Part shown: positions 23,253-37,000 of the stretch, piece by piece
Position numbering within the stretch: position 1 is the stretch's first letter
Layout: each line of letters opens with the position of its first letter
NCBI GenBank assembly: GCA_029379385.1
Contig: CM055607.1
Coordinates: 2,790,001 to 2,854,000 of the forward strand
Source of the DNA: Quillaja saponaria
Lineage: Eukaryota > Streptophyta > Magnoliopsida > Fabales > Quillajaceae
DNA length: 64,000 nucleotides
Direction: 5' to 3'
Notes under the pieces: generated by a model
What the model was told of the DNA's origin: nothing
The model's input: only the letters and a program-made list of their open reading frames with translations
The model's database searches: none
Position numbers and translations under genes: made by a program

Positions 23253-26200
23253 TTAGAAATCATGGAAAAGCATAAGAGCATCATCGAGTTTCATGACTGA
23301 TGCTTCCAGGAGCTGGAAACTTTTTTCCGCAGCTCCAACGCTTTTTTCTTTAGGTACATTTAAAACCTGGAACGTTTAGCAGTAGCATGTGATTAGTACA
23401 TAGGAATTTAGAATCATAATGAGATTCAATAGATGCAACTAAGTTAAGAATGCAGTCGAATCAACAATTTCAAAACCCTCAAAAATATCCAGACACTGTC
23501 ATATAAGCTTTAGTCCTATGTTGCAACGAACGTCTTTACACAAACTATATCACAACCACTAAAAGAGTAAAAGGTGCCCACGTCATACAAAATAATTTGA
23601 CAGCTTCAACAAAACAGGATGAGTTAGTCAAAAGGCGAATGTTAATACTTTCTTTCAATAGTAAAAAAAGGAAAACACAAATTGCATAAGTAGAACACAG
23701 ATTTATTTATTTTTAAATAAACCTAAGCCAATCAAAAAGTGACCCATGAAATCATGGTCTGAGCTAGCCTATAAGGATGTATCACTCAGTTATCTGAAGT
23801 TGCCCAGGTTTCAACTGGTCAACAAGTAAGCAGCACCTCAGATCCTCAGCTTTAGAATGGTAAATTGTTTAAAAAACAAGTAGCAGAATATTTTCAATTG
23901 TTCAAGTTAAAAATTTGTATCAGTTAAAGCAATGGCTGAATATTGACATGAAACTTCCAGTTTCATAAGTAAAATATATTTCCTGCATGCCATCTCTCAG
24001 TAAACTGAAGAAAAACTGCCAATAAAGAGAAAATATAGAGAAGAATATGATGCAGTAAGGAAGAAAAAGTGTTGCAGGTATGTTCATTAGCGGCTTTTAC
24101 CAAAGCATGCATGGAAGTGAACCAATAAAGATTTGCAAATATGTTCAATTTCTGATGAATATGTCAAGATATTTACAGGTTTCAGGTGCCTCATGAGAAA
24201 CTACAAGATAACATCCATAATCCCAACACGATCTATATCTTCAGCAATTACGAGTTGTGGGAAAATCAGCTATTTAAGATAATTGGTGTAAAGCTAACTG
24301 GTATGTGCATGTACAAACTGAATAGTACACCAGGTGAGTATGATACGTATGCTCTCTCCCTTCATAATTGTTGTTCTGAGGGAGGAGATTAAAAAAGAAC
24401 ATGTTTTATAAGTCAGACTAAAAAAAGAACTACATCTTCATGTGCCTTAATAAATAATAAGTCATTTTCAATAGGGTAAGAGCTCTTGCAAACATAATAC
24501 TACCACTAGAAAAGCAACAAAAACATGTGTAAAACAACAAACTCAGATGAAACAGGAAAATGGGGTGGATTATGTATTCATATTCTTCTCACCGCATTGC
24601 CTTTTTCCTTCTCATAAGCCAGTCGTGTACTCAAATTTAAGGTAGCACGGTACATCTCATCCAGTATGTGTTCCCAAAGTTCAGGCTTATTAACTCTCCA
24701 CAACAGAACTTCTGACTGCTTAAATCCCATTAAAATCAATTTCTGTAAGGTAGGATCAAATCTTGTAAAGATAAAGGAAGAAGTCATAACCAATAAGCTT
24801 CAGGTAGAAGTAAACATACAACTCAAGCCACAACTATAATTCCTGAATTCTTGATTGTGTGTGTGTGTTCAAGTTTTTAGATATAGAGGAGATTGGTTTA
24901 CCTCCATATGCACATATTTGTCCTTCCACAGCTTATAAAGAACCTTGGGAGTATCCTTTTTCTCAACAAAAGTGGTATCCGAAATCTACAAATAAAGATA
25001 AAAGAAGTTAGAGAGCAAGAGCGAAAGAGTCATTTAATTACCAAAAATATTTATGTTTTGAGTCATCAGAAGCTTTTTCTCAAGTACCTTCCTCTAGAAG
25101 CTATACTAAACAATCAAAAAGAGGCAATAGACTGCATCATTTCCATATTAATAATAAATAAGAAAGGGACAGCACTTTAGAGAGGATATCACAATAAACA
25201 AGTCTATGAAACCCTCCTTCTCTAGAAATTATTTTCACCAGTCAACTATATTTTTTTCTTGGTGCACATGCTGTGTGTGTTAAGCCTGATTGTAGGGTGA
25301 ATCTCAGTCTGCTCCCATCGACAAGAAGACAGATCGCATTCACTGTGATTGATGGAACAAATTATAATTTAATAGCTTTCTTGACAAAGCACCTTGTCGG
25401 TATCAAGAAGGCGATCAGCCTTTGACAGCAACCTGAACATTCTATAGGCATCCCTTCCATATCTTTTCAACACGACTGACTCCACCTACAGCATAAACAA
25501 AATAATTAAACAAATTTGGTAAGTGAAGGTGCCACTTCATGTGCATGAGGAAACTTAAAGAATTTGAAAACCTCGTCATTCCGAGCTAATTCAATAATGC
25601 TGTTCAAACCTGTTAAAGAAATATAATTATCAATAATAAGCTAAAAAGGGAAAATGAACCAAAAAATAATATGGAGTTTATTCAGCAAGAGGTTATTGGA
25701 TTGAACTGAGAAAAGCTTGAATGGTACCAATACTATATGAATCATCAGGAACCCTCTGAGGACAACCCAACTGAACAAGAGAAGCTCTAACACGATCTAG
25801 GGTCATAATACAACTATCTTTAGTCTTCATCACCGCTTCAAAAATGGAATTTAGTGACAAGGGAACTGAAATATATAGCATAACATAGTTTAGACTAATA
25901 AGATGACATGGAAAACTATAGTAAGGGCAAAGTCAGGCAGAGACAGAGACAACAGAGTATTATTTTTCATTTCGTTTTCAAAATGTGCATCTCTGTCATT
26001 TGCACTATAGTGATAATGAAGAAAAAAAATCTTATAGATGTATCAGCTTGCATATTTAACATTGCAACAAAGAAAGAGAAATAACAGCACTGGTTGCAAA
26101 GCAATGGAAAAGAAATATAGTCATAGGAAAAGCAAAGGTAACTAACATATCCCTCAAAATTGGAGGAGGGTACAATATCGGTGTCTGAAAGGAACTAAAT

Positions 26201-29200
26201 ACAATTACCATTACTTAATAGGAAGTAAAAATACAATAAAATAACAAAGCTTCCATGATAACTTTTGACTCTTGACAAAAACAATCAACTGCCATTTTCC
26301 TTCTTTCTTTTTTACTTGGCAAATAACTACATTTCTACCCAGATAACTGTAAAAAAGAAAACTGTTCCTTGTTTCTGGAAACACAAATGCACCACACAGG
26401 GTGATGCAGCAGCCATGGGTATGGTTACTTGGAAGCCCAAATCAAAGTCATTTGGGTCCAAAGGAAAGTCTCCTTGGTAGTTATTAGATCATTACTCCAA
26501 AAAACTTAGAAACTTAAATTGAATTTTAGTCTGATGTTTTTTCAATAATTTCTGTTTTGCTAAAAAAGGCCTTAAGCTTGGTCCATTGGTCTTATTGTGC
26601 ATGTACATGGATGCATACACACAACACGTACAACAGAGTTATCTAGGACTCTGGTTCACCTGAAGTCTTCATTTTCACTTTTTTCTCTTCCCTTCTAGTT
26701 GCTTCCAGTATTGCACTTAAGATAATTGCAGCTCCATCATCAAGTCGCATTCTCACATTCTCAATACAAGCCTAGAAGATAAATAGAATCTGTCAAACAT
26801 ATTACAATAACAGTATACCATAAGTCAAAAGGAAGGAGATTGTGCCATAAAAGTATGATAACTTATTATTGTATATGTCATCCATGAAAACCTATTACAC
26901 TTTTCACCAACCTGTGACCACATTAAGGAAAAGAGCCATTCACTGCCAATGGAAATGTAGCTAGAGGTTTTACAGTCACAATGGCAGAAGGATTTAGCAA
27001 TCCAGTCATCCTCAAGTGTTTTTTGAAAATTATTTTGACAATACTTGGTGCAACCAATGATTCTTTGAACTAGCCAGGTTGGGTCAAAGTTAGCTTGAGG
27101 GGAGCTCCAATGATGTGAAACCAACTGAAACTCATTCGGACTATCCTCAAGCTATAGTAGCAACCTTTCTCTTTCTTAATTAAAAGCCTAGATATATAAA
27201 GACCCAGGATAGAATGACATCGTACTGTTAATACATTAGTGCATTTGAGAAGATTGAAGAAGGTACCTTATCTTAATAAGAGAAATAGTTCTCTCAAGCC
27301 TGCATCATACTTCATATTATGAACTATCTAGCCTGTAATGATTAATAGGTTATGAAGTCTAAATGTTTTACAGAGTAAACTATATCAACCTCCCCTATGC
27401 TAAGGTAAAACAACTACCCTACCCTCACGTTTTAGAAATTACAATGGCTTCCAATGGACTTTTTGACTTTGGTCTAGTTACCTCAGGAAGGTGAATGTAA
27501 GTTTCGCTACTTTGATATTATACTTTATGCATAAGATATAAAAGTATATTAATGTAATAACACAATCTGAATTTCATGCAGACCACATTCACTCCAAGCT
27601 CTCCAGGCCAAATGATAACGGTTTTCTCATTAATGTTACTTGGTAACATATAGTAAAACAGACCGTGTGCCTAAGACTGCGGATAAATTCCTCAAAATTG
27701 GCACGCCAGAGAACTGGTTCCTCTTCTTTGGCATCGGGTTTTGTATCCAACTCCAAAGAATCAAGCTTGCGCTATAAAGTCAGCAACAGCAAATTAGTAC
27801 GCAAGTTACTTAGATAACTTGAAATGACAATATTCATACCAACCTTCTCTCCAACACCTGTTATGGTAGAACTATTTGAACTAATTTCCTTGTTAATGCA
27901 AAATCCAGTATTTTTTGTGACAGAAAATCTAATTGCATCCACAGGCACTGCTGCTGCTAAAATACTTTGTTCTAAAGCCTCTGGTACCTCATTAATCTGT
28001 GAGTAATAAGTAGAAACAAACATAATTAAAGACCATGTATATTGAAAATCGAAACATTGATGGCAACTTCATGCCAGGAAGCAGCTGAGAATAGTTATGA
28101 CGTCAAGTTTCCAATTGTTCATTTTAAGAAAACAAATGGTCATATTACTTATTAATGGTTGATTAATCAGCAACTAGGTTTAAAGTACTCAAATAACAAA
28201 TCGATAGTAAAGAAATAATTCATATACAGATGATCTAGATAATTCTTAGTATTGTATTGATATTATACATTTCAACTATGAAATTAGAGAGAGAAGGAGA
28301 TAGACAGATTAATTCATCAGGCATCACTTCATCTTAATTTAATTTATTTTTTCTTCATGTTACCATGGAGCATAGGCACATGTGATCCAGAGGCAAAAAA
28401 CAGCATTTTCTTGAAGGCAGACAGCAGCAGTAAAATTAAAGTTGAAGCAAGTTTTCATAGTGTATGTTTGACTATATACATCAGTTTAGAAGACAACATC
28501 TACCATTTGATCTGACATGCTAAAAACAATAACATTTCCCATAAGATTTGATTGCTCCATGCAATTACTACAACAGGCTAGATTCCAGCACAATTACTTT
28601 ACAATAATTTGTTTTATGTTACAATTTTCATTTTCTTTAATCCTTGCTGATAGTATATAGCATTTTACTTAATTAGTAACAATTTTTCCAGCTGCAAAGG
28701 TAGTCGATTTCTGCTTTCTAGACAAAACAAAAGAGAACCTTTACTCAATAACTTCATATATGATCTCAGTTAATTAGTGAACTACAGCCTATTCTTGAAC
28801 GTTTTGAACAACAGATCAACATGCCAGAAAGCAGCTCTACCACAAATCCAGTACTCGTTTTTGGCAGAGAGGAAACCTCAATGGAGCCAAAACTATCAAA
28901 TTGCTCGAATAAGTATTTTTTTTGGAGAAATAACATATGTTTTAAGGATTGGAAGATGGAGGAGAAGGAATCCTCCTATAAATCAGGATTGAAAAAAAAC
29001 ATACAGCTTGTCAATCCCTTTGCCTGTCAGACAAAGAAACCTCTCGAAAACGACTCCAGCTGAACACCAAAAGGAATCTAACAAGTTACAAGACAATTTT
29101 ACGCCAAAGGAGATTACTCGGAAAATAAAGATTCCTACAGATCTGGCATTATGCACTACCACACATGAAATCACCTAAAAAAATGGGCACTGTCTTTGTA

Positions 29201-31132
29201 GAATCTTACTTCTTCCCTTCTTACAAACCATTTCCAGCCAAGTAATCTTTTTGGAACCTTTTGCACAGTTTGTAATTTTACTTATTAATTTTCTTCTATA
29301 GGACTAAAGATATTTCTTTTAAGGAATTTCAATCTACAGTACCACTGTATAGGTAACCAGTAGCAGAAAGGACACATATTTTCAATCAAATGGCCTTCAA
29401 AATGACAATCTCCCAATGGCATGCATCTCTGAAGTATAACTACAATATGATTCTATACTTTTGAGCTGGACTAGGTCCCTCCATCATAATCTCAATACAA
29501 GAAGGGACACTTCTATTAGGCTTAGGAGCAATTGTATCGGCTTAACTGCCAAAAACATTATAGGTAGTACTGGTGGTATAAGCGAACAGTCACCTTATAA
29601 TCCTTAGTCAGTATAAAAGGCAACCAAAAACATAGACAACTTGACATGAATCAACAACTACCTTAGCAGTAGTTTCGTCTGTAACCAGTTTACAGATAAC
29701 TGGCTCACGAGCAGGGCAGCGTTCAACATATTGAGAAGTCACAAGTTTAAGAAGACAATCTCGTACAACATCTTCACCAAGACCTGAAAAAAGCAAATTA
29801 GAGAAAATTTACTCCCTTTTATGGTAAGGATATAGGTGTTCTGAAACACATTTTTGAAAATAGTACTTCCCACACTTCAAAGCTGACAGTTATACTATAG
29901 TCCACTGTAAATATATGTATCTGCATCAATCAAAATGTAAAACTTGATCTTTTCCATAAATCTATCCATCCATTTTTGCATAACTCTACTCATCGTTAAA
30001 GTTAGTATGTTGCCAAAAAGGACAAATCTTACTAGAACCCTACCCCTCTCTAACATTATGATGTTGATGTGGAAGAATTAGATCTGAAGAGGTCTGTTAT
30101 ATGTTGAAAAATTCTAAGTTCATATTCCACAACCATAAACACAAAGGATAATACAAGTACAACATCAACCAAATTGCACCATTGAGAATAAAAACAAGTC
30201 AGAGTATGTTAGTGTTTTATTCTTTTGAAATTAACAGAAGCACAAGCATGCTCAATTTACATGTAAATCTTGCCGAAACTTGCCTCTTTGACTTGCTCTA
30301 GCAACCATCTGTTTGGTTGTAAGTCTACCATCTTGAAGTAATCCCTCAAGAAGTTCAACACACTGCAAAAACAAGGGAACATACTCTGTTATAAAATTAC
30401 AACTACTTAACAGCTCCATGAGATGTAAGCGACTAACAGTTCAACCCCGAGAACTAACTTCCTTATCAAGCTTCTGGGTTACAATTGCCAAGAATTTAGG
30501 AAATCTCAATCGATGCAGTATGTTATCGAATATTGCCAGATACTTTGTATTAGCTTTCGCAGCAGTTGTGCTACCACCTACATTCATTGACAATCCTGAG
30601 CAACATGAGTCATAATTTATTCAAAATACCAAATGTCCCCTCTTTCTTGTTGCAAAGATAAGATATCAAACAAGAAAAGTACCAAAGCACAAACTGCTCC
30701 TCAAAGCAATTAAATCAGAGAATAATAACAGGCATAGTGTTTTCCAAACAAGGAAAATAACTGTGCAGTATTAAATAAATAATTTTGCTTCAAAAATTCA
30801 GTGACGGGCACACCTTCTTCTTCATGAGAATAAGCTTGAACACAATTGTGCTGGATTAAGACCAGTAGAGAGTTCTTCACTTGCTCACTGGTTAGTTCCG
30901 TGAACCGAACCAACTCTTCTAACGTCAGGGGTCCCTTTCGTAGAAGATATTCACAAACATTCTGCGCAATCAGAAATTGGATTCTATTCACGACTAAATA
31001 ACGCGAAAAATCTATAAATATGAGCTGGTTTAGTAGAAAATAAAGCGAGAATAAGAGAGTTACAGCAACGAGATTGCCGAAGTGATTGGTGATTACGTGG
31101 ACGGCGAGTTTGATGCCATTCTGACTAACCAT
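23253..31132 (-). CDS. RPC3: DNA-directed RNA polymerase III subunit RPC3 (C82/POLR3C)
   Basis: Subunit of the RPC3-RPC6-RPC7 subcomplex used by Pol III for initiation and promoter opening at tRNA, 5S and other small RNA genes. Fourteen minus-strand exons join in frame to 514 residues, the usual plant length: 31132-31064, 30961-30814, 30595-30459, 30362-30284, 29783-29662, 27996-27844, 27771-27664, 26771-26660, 25865-25728, 25609-25572, 25485-25393, 24985-24902, 24742-24593, 23366-23253 (TAA). Family features are the N-terminal winged helix (HFGNLVA, LLRKGPLTLEELVRFTELT), LLKLVTSQYVERCP, LWRANFEEFIR, RLDDGAAIILSAILEATRRE, TLDRVRASLVQLGCP, KRYGRDAYRMFRLL and the final MKLDDALMLFHDF. Intron 4 has a GC donor (AGAG|GCAAGT). 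Intron 5 (1,665 bp) has no recognised insert. A tRNA-Cys gene lies 120 bp upstream on the other strand. Confidence 0.93.
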
Positions 31133-31252
31133 TTTTTTTCTCGTCCAGAGAGAACGGCGGAGAGAGACAGAAAGAAGGGAGAGGCGGGAATCGAAGCAAT
31201 TACGGCTATTATATTCGATCCAGTAGTGTTATTCAATTTCCACGCCACGCGA

Positions 31253-31324
31253 GGGTCCATAGCTCAGTGGTAGAGCATTTGACTGCAGATCAAGAGGTCA
31301 CCGGTTCGAACCCGGTTGGGCCCT
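31253..31324 (+). tRNA. tRNA-Cys (anticodon GCA)
   Basis: A 72-nt cloverleaf without intron. Acceptor stem GGGTCCA pairs with TGGGCCC (one G-U pair), with discriminator T. The D arm is GCTC-AGTGGTA-GAGC. The anticodon stem TTTGA/TCAAG encloses the loop CTGCAGA with anticodon GCA. The T arm ACCGG-TTCGAAC-CCGGT is standard. Internal A box (TAGCTCAGTGG) and B box (GGTTCGAACCC) are intact, and a TTTT Pol III terminator follows about 5 nt downstream. It is head-to-head with RPC3. Confidence 0.97.
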
Positions 31325-33293
31325 TAAATTTTATTTTATTGGCTACCCCTTAAAGCTAATATTTTTTGTTCTGCTTGAACAGTTTTGTTAGTCTACCAAA
31401 ACTAGTCCAAAAGAGTAAAAGCCCCAATAGCCCATATTTTGACAAATTTGGGACCAACTTAATCGGAGTAAACCCCATTAACTAAAACAGGGGTCAAGCC
31501 CAGTTGCCCTTCTCTAAAAATACGACCCAAGTTAGTGTGAACAAATGTAACAAAATTTTAAATATAAGACACACCTCGACATCCATTTTATTTATTTTAT
31601 AATTGTTGTGCACTGAGTATTTTTGTTCGAATTGTTTTTGGAAAAGTTCAAATTTGTACATGGAAAGTTAAACAAATGTTTAACTTATGAATTCATATAT
31701 TATGTATTTGTTAAAGTGTATTGAGTTTTTAAATACTCATGTGTCGCTAATACTAATAAATATTTATGATTTCGATCAAGTAAAATAATATATAATAATC
31801 ATGTTTATCGATAATGTATATGTTTATACATGTGCTGTGAATCAAATAATAACTCTTAACTTATTAATCATGTCATAATAAGTTTTATAAATATAGAATT
31901 GGAAGAGAAAAATTATAGTCTATACGATTGGAGGGAAATAATTTTCATTTCATGTCACAATGAATTTTATAAATATAGAATTGGAAGAGAAAAGGTATTG
32001 TCTAGACCATAGGAGGGAAATAAATTTCATTATGTAAAAGAAGATTATTATAGGTTGTAATTTTTTTGTTAGCCTCAGGAGGTGGTTAAGACAACTTATG
32101 TGCATCTCTATAAAATTAGATTTAACTATTAGACCAATCTCTCTAGAATTTATAAAGATTAATTTTAATTAAATATTAAAATAAAAAATAATCCATTAGT
32201 GCCCTAATCAGATTAAATCTTCTATCTAAATGAATTTAGTAATAATTTTATTATGATTTTTCTAATAAAGATGATTTTTTTAAAAAAATTTATCTATTTT
32301 ATAGCACTAAAATTATTGGTAAATATTGTAATAATTAAATGTTACAAAAATTCTTTTATAAAATCTAATGTGTTTAGCGCAAAAAAAAAAAAAATAATAA
32401 TAAAAGTAGTCATTTTAATATTATATAGGTATAATAAATTATTATTTTTTAGGATATTACATTTAAAGACAAATGCGCGTATTCCACCAAATTCCTGTGT
32501 TTCCAAAAAGTTTGGCAAAGGCGAACTCTCTCAGGTCAACAAATAACTAACTCAGCCACCCTAAACAAATGCAATTGTGATCTGTCAACTTTAGGTTTAC
32601 CCCCGCAAAGAGCGGAAGACAAAGTCCGCTGTTTAACTTCTTAATCATTCCAAATTTGTCTTGCGATTTTGTGGGAGAATTTGACAAGAAAGTTTCCGCA
32701 ATTTTTGTTGCTCACAAACAGTACTTTGTGAAACGACAAAATCTCACATCAAATCTTAATTACCATAATTATAATAATACTTTGGCTTCATATACTTTTA
32801 CTATTTCTTTACATGAGTCACTATATTTTAATTTTTTTTTAATTCCATCATTATAATTTTATTTCAATTTTAATTAGGTCTTACATGCATTATGCATGTG
32901 GCATTGGTTGGTTGGTTGGACCACAAAAAGAATAGAAACTAGCCATTCTTCCGCCATTAATAGCGGTCCTCTTTTGACACATCTAAAGTAATTATGGTTC
33001 TTAATTGTCCTCTCTTTTTTCTTCACTGATTTTTCCTTTCTCTAATTTCAATTCACATTGAAGGAAGTCCAAAGTCTCCTCCAAACTGTCTCCCACTCTT
33101 GCCAACCCTAAAAGTGACACTATCGAAACAACTATAAACGCTCTTTTACTCCTTCATACAGCTTCAAAAAATATATATATATATATTCCTCAAAAGACAA
33201 GCAGAAACTAAGTTGCTAAACCAATTTCCTCTCTAATTTTGGCCAGTACCCCAGCATTTTCATTTGCATTAGGAGTACTAATTAAGATAAATC
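31325..33293. other. Intergenic region and PAR1-like promoter
   Basis: AT-rich, with one 82-bp duplication (listed) and no gene I can support. A (TA)n run at about 33168-33187 lies 107 bp before the PAR1-like start codon and could act as its TATA region. The moderately GC-rich stretch 32560-32720 has no convincing frame. Confidence 0.5.
31869..32031 (+). repeat. 82-bp direct duplication
   Basis: Two adjacent copies begin CATGTCATAATAAGTTTTAT (31869) and CATGTCACAATGAATTTTAT (31951). Both continue AAATATAGAATTGGAAGAGA and end GGAGGGAAATAA. They are about 85-90% alike and non-coding. Confidence 0.8.
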
Positions 33294-34072
33294 ATGGCCT
33301 CTAAAATTAGCTCGAGGATGGTAGCAATTGTTGTTTTGGCATTCTCCCTCTTGGTGCAAGTCACTCTTGGTAAGTCCATTTTTCTCCAAAATTCATTAAT
33401 GTATTTTCTTCACAAAAGAGATTTAAGATTACAATCTTAATTAAATTGGTGTGGTCTTGGTGAGCAGGAGGCATAATATGTGAGGATCTAGGCCACGACA
33501 CATGCGCATTTGCAGTGTCATCTGCAGGCAAACGCTGTGTGCTTGAGAAACACGTTAAGAGGACCGGTGAAGAAGCATACACATGCAAAACGTCAGAGAT
33601 TGAAGCTGATAAATTGAACGATCATGTTGAAACTGATCAATGCATTCAAGCTTGTGGTTTGGAAAGAAAATGCCTTGGAATCTCATCAGATTCTCTCCTT
33701 GAGTCCAACTTCAGGCAAAAGCTTTGCTCAACTCAATGCTATAAGAGCTGCCCCAATGTTATTGACCTATTCTTCAATCTCGCCGCCGGTGAAGGTATAA
33801 TTAACACTAATAATTATGTTATAATTTTAATGCTATTATAATTATATTAAAGATAAAATATAAATTAATAACAATCTATTACTCTTTTATGTATGTACGA
33901 ATCTATAGGTGTGTTTCTTCCCAAGTTATGTGAAGCACAAGGAGCAAATGAACGTCGAGGAATGGCTGAGATCCGAAGCTCTGGTATTGTGGCACCAGGA
34001 CCTGTGAAGTCTGAGAGTTTGACAGCTCTACCAGCTGCAGGTTTAGTTGCTCCAGCATCTGCACCACACTGA
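33294..34072 (+). CDS. PAR1 (photoassimilate-responsive) family secreted protein
   Basis: Three exons (33294-33369, 33468-33794, 33909-34072, TGA) give 188 residues. Residues 1-26 are a clear signal peptide (VAIVVLAFSLLVQVTLGG). The mature part is cysteine-rich: CEDLGHDTCAFAVSSAGKRC, then ETDQCIQACGLERKCLGISS, then LCSTQCYKSCPNVIDLFFNL and KLCEAQ. This cysteine pattern and the phrase order are those of the plant PAR1 family, first noted as induced by sugar and virus infection; its biochemical role is unknown. The C-terminus is alanine/proline-rich (LVAPASAPH). An AATAAA signal lies at 34097-34102, just after the stop. A small apoplastic protein is the likely product. It should not be confused with the phytochrome-regulated bHLH factor also called PAR1. 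Confidence 0.9.
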
Positions 34073-37000
34073 TCAAATTATAGAACCTTGACGGTTAATA
34101 AAACTATCTATAAATATATATAGTTTAGTGTGTAATAATGAAGTTACTCCATCAAGGTCTCAGTGGCTGGGTTCTGATGTTCCATCTGGTTTAAATGGTT
34201 GTACAATTCAAGCCCGTGGCAAGAGATCGATCTTCCACATATGGTAATAAGGTGTAGCTTATATATATATATATATATATAGCATCATATATGATCTATA
34301 GCTAGCAGAGTGATGATTATTTCAATGTTACTGGTAATGGGTTTATTATAATTAAGTGAGATAAACATATGATATTATGGTTTTAAGAGCTATGCAGTAT
34401 TTCTAACCATTAATTAAGTACCGACGAATATCTATCTACCAATACATGAAATGTCAATGTCTTAATTAAAAATTCCTACCAGACATCAATTAACACTTAT
34501 GTTGGATCTTGACTATTATCAACGAAATATTATCATACACAAATCAGCTGAATTAATATATTTCAACAGATGAATAGCCAATATCTCTAACGATTGTCTA
34601 TTGTAATATATTCACACAAATCAGTTGAACTTCTAATGATTTATGTAAAATTATATTCTAACCTATAAATTATCAGTCTTTAAAGTGATTCAATGCAAGT
34701 GAATTGAGATGCAAATAAGCTCATTTAACAAGTAAAACGTTTATATTTATAACGAGTTACTACTATAATATGGACCAAAATATTACAAATATTTAAGTTG
34801 ACAGATATTTTAATTAATGATTTATATCAACCACGGCAACACATTAATTGCCATAAACCATTTATGAAAATATGTCGATTGTATGTTAACATATAAGTCG
34901 GCAATGAAATAATGTTACTTATATATAAATTGGTAAAGCTAATAATGAGGATTTACAAACAGAAGTTATCATGGTCAACAATCAACAATTTTTATTGGAT
35001 CGAATATGAGATGTGGGCTTGAAGAGTTGCAGTGTATATATGTTTTGATCTTCTTATAAGTTTTGGGCCATTAAATAGTTCAAATAGCTTTCTGCTTTCT
35101 TTTTCTCTTCTCTCTCTTTTATTTTTTCTTTGCTCGTTTTTCTAATTGCTAACCAATATTCTGAGCTTCACTTGTTGATCTAACATGCGTTTGATCATAA
35201 AAAAAAATAAAAAAAAATTGGTATTTTTTGTGCAGGGACATGTTTATCTGATCTAGGCCTTTTTTTTATTTTTATTTTTATAAGAAATAAACTACTATTA
35301 ATTAAGGAAAGAAGAAAATAAAAATGATCAATTTTCTAGTCTTGCTCATAATTTCAGAATATCAAATGATAAACTAGAGTCAAATTCATAATCCATTCAC
35401 AAACAATTTACTAAAAATACCATCAACAATATTTGATTCCATATATAATTAATCAATCAAGGCTTTTTTCTACTTAGTAAAGAAATATGCTACATACATA
35501 CATATACAGTTTATTGCCTATGGGTTAACCCAAAAATGAAAAATCGTTGCCCTTTGAGAAGCCGAAGTTGTTTTTGATTCTTAAACCCAATATTTTAAGG
35601 AATTTCCAAGAGTTGGCCAATCAAGTGGGGAAATATCATCTTTCCCCAACAAGCGACCAAGTGCCAACATCCACAGGACATGTGCATGCATTGTAAAAAG
35701 TAATAACGACAAAGACGATGACAAATTGAAGAATAAATTTAAGTGGCAATGTATTTTCAAAAGAAATATTCTAAGAATATTTTTTTAAAGTATACTGGAT
35801 ATGATTTTTTAAAAATTAATAATTTTTAGAAAAATAAATTATTAATTAAATAATAGTATAATTGACCACTATTGTAAATATAAATTTATGATTTTATAAT
35901 TTTTTTTTAGTTATGTTTATAAGGTTTTAAGAAAATTGATGAGTTAGTATGTGATACAAGTAATGTGAATAGTTATTAAAAAATTAAATTGTCTATATGT
36001 TTATAATTATTAATAAAATATTTAATTTTGTTAATATATATTATTATAAAATAGGGACATAAGAGTTTTCGTCCTTTCTATTGTATAAGTATAGATGTAA
36101 GTAACTCAGTAACCACTGAACAAAGAAAGACTTTAGTACAATCAAACTGTTCTTGTTATTAACCAAATAAAAAATAAATTGTTCCTTTTTGTAAAGAGAT
36201 TTTAGATCACTTATTAAGTGTAATATATGCGATATTATTATAAAAAAATATTTTAAAGATAATAATCATTAATTGTGTAATACTGAAATGATTATTATTC
36301 AATGCAATGAATGATAAAAATAATATATATTGTATGTTAATATTAATTACAAATTTTAAATAATATTTTTTACATAGTATAGTTCTTATTAAATAAGTTG
36401 TTAGTTAAATTGACTGGATATCAAAAAAGAGAAAAATAAGATCTCTTTTGATTATAAAAATAAAGTTAATAAAAGAGTTTTTTTAGTATGTGTCTTAAAA
36501 ATACTTGTTAATAATTTATAAATAACAAATTTATAATATATATTATTAAAATTGATTACATTGTAGTGTTATTTAATATATAAATTATTATTTGTAAAAT
36601 ATTAAATTATATATTATCAAGTGTTTTTGAGAAACCTATTAAAAAATTATTTAATAAAATTTGATCTCTCTAAAAAAAAAAGCCATTGTTACATGCATAT
36701 AAAAAAATAGTAGGAGGGTTAAGATTTGAATGATGAGCAAGAGGAGAAATTGACTTTTTGGGGGAGAGAAGTAATGACTTTGTTGGGAGTACTTTTGACT
36801 TAGGTTTGAAGATTGTCCATAACTGGTGGACCAACGGGTTGTCACTAAAGCTGGGTGAATTCATAGAATGTCATAAGTTGAAAATGTAGTTTTGCATGTA
36901 TATGAACTAGATTGGACAAATTGAAACGAGGATAGAACAAAATCCCAACTACTGTAAATGCTTAATATATTGTAACCCTTCCTGATCTATCAATAAATTG

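Noticed and set aside
28777..29174. Overlapping open frames of 60-80 codons on both strands inside RPC3 intron 5
   Set aside because: No family likeness, no matching splice phases with RPC3 exons, and the flanking exons join in frame without it.
30710..30813. Extension of RPC3 exon 2 past its donor (reading VPVTEFLKQ)
   Set aside because: A good GTGTGC donor and the family sequence show exon 2 ends at 30814; the extension is intronic.
32253..32546. 97-codon plus frame rich in I, L and K
   Set aside because: Composition follows the AT-rich DNA; no coding signal.
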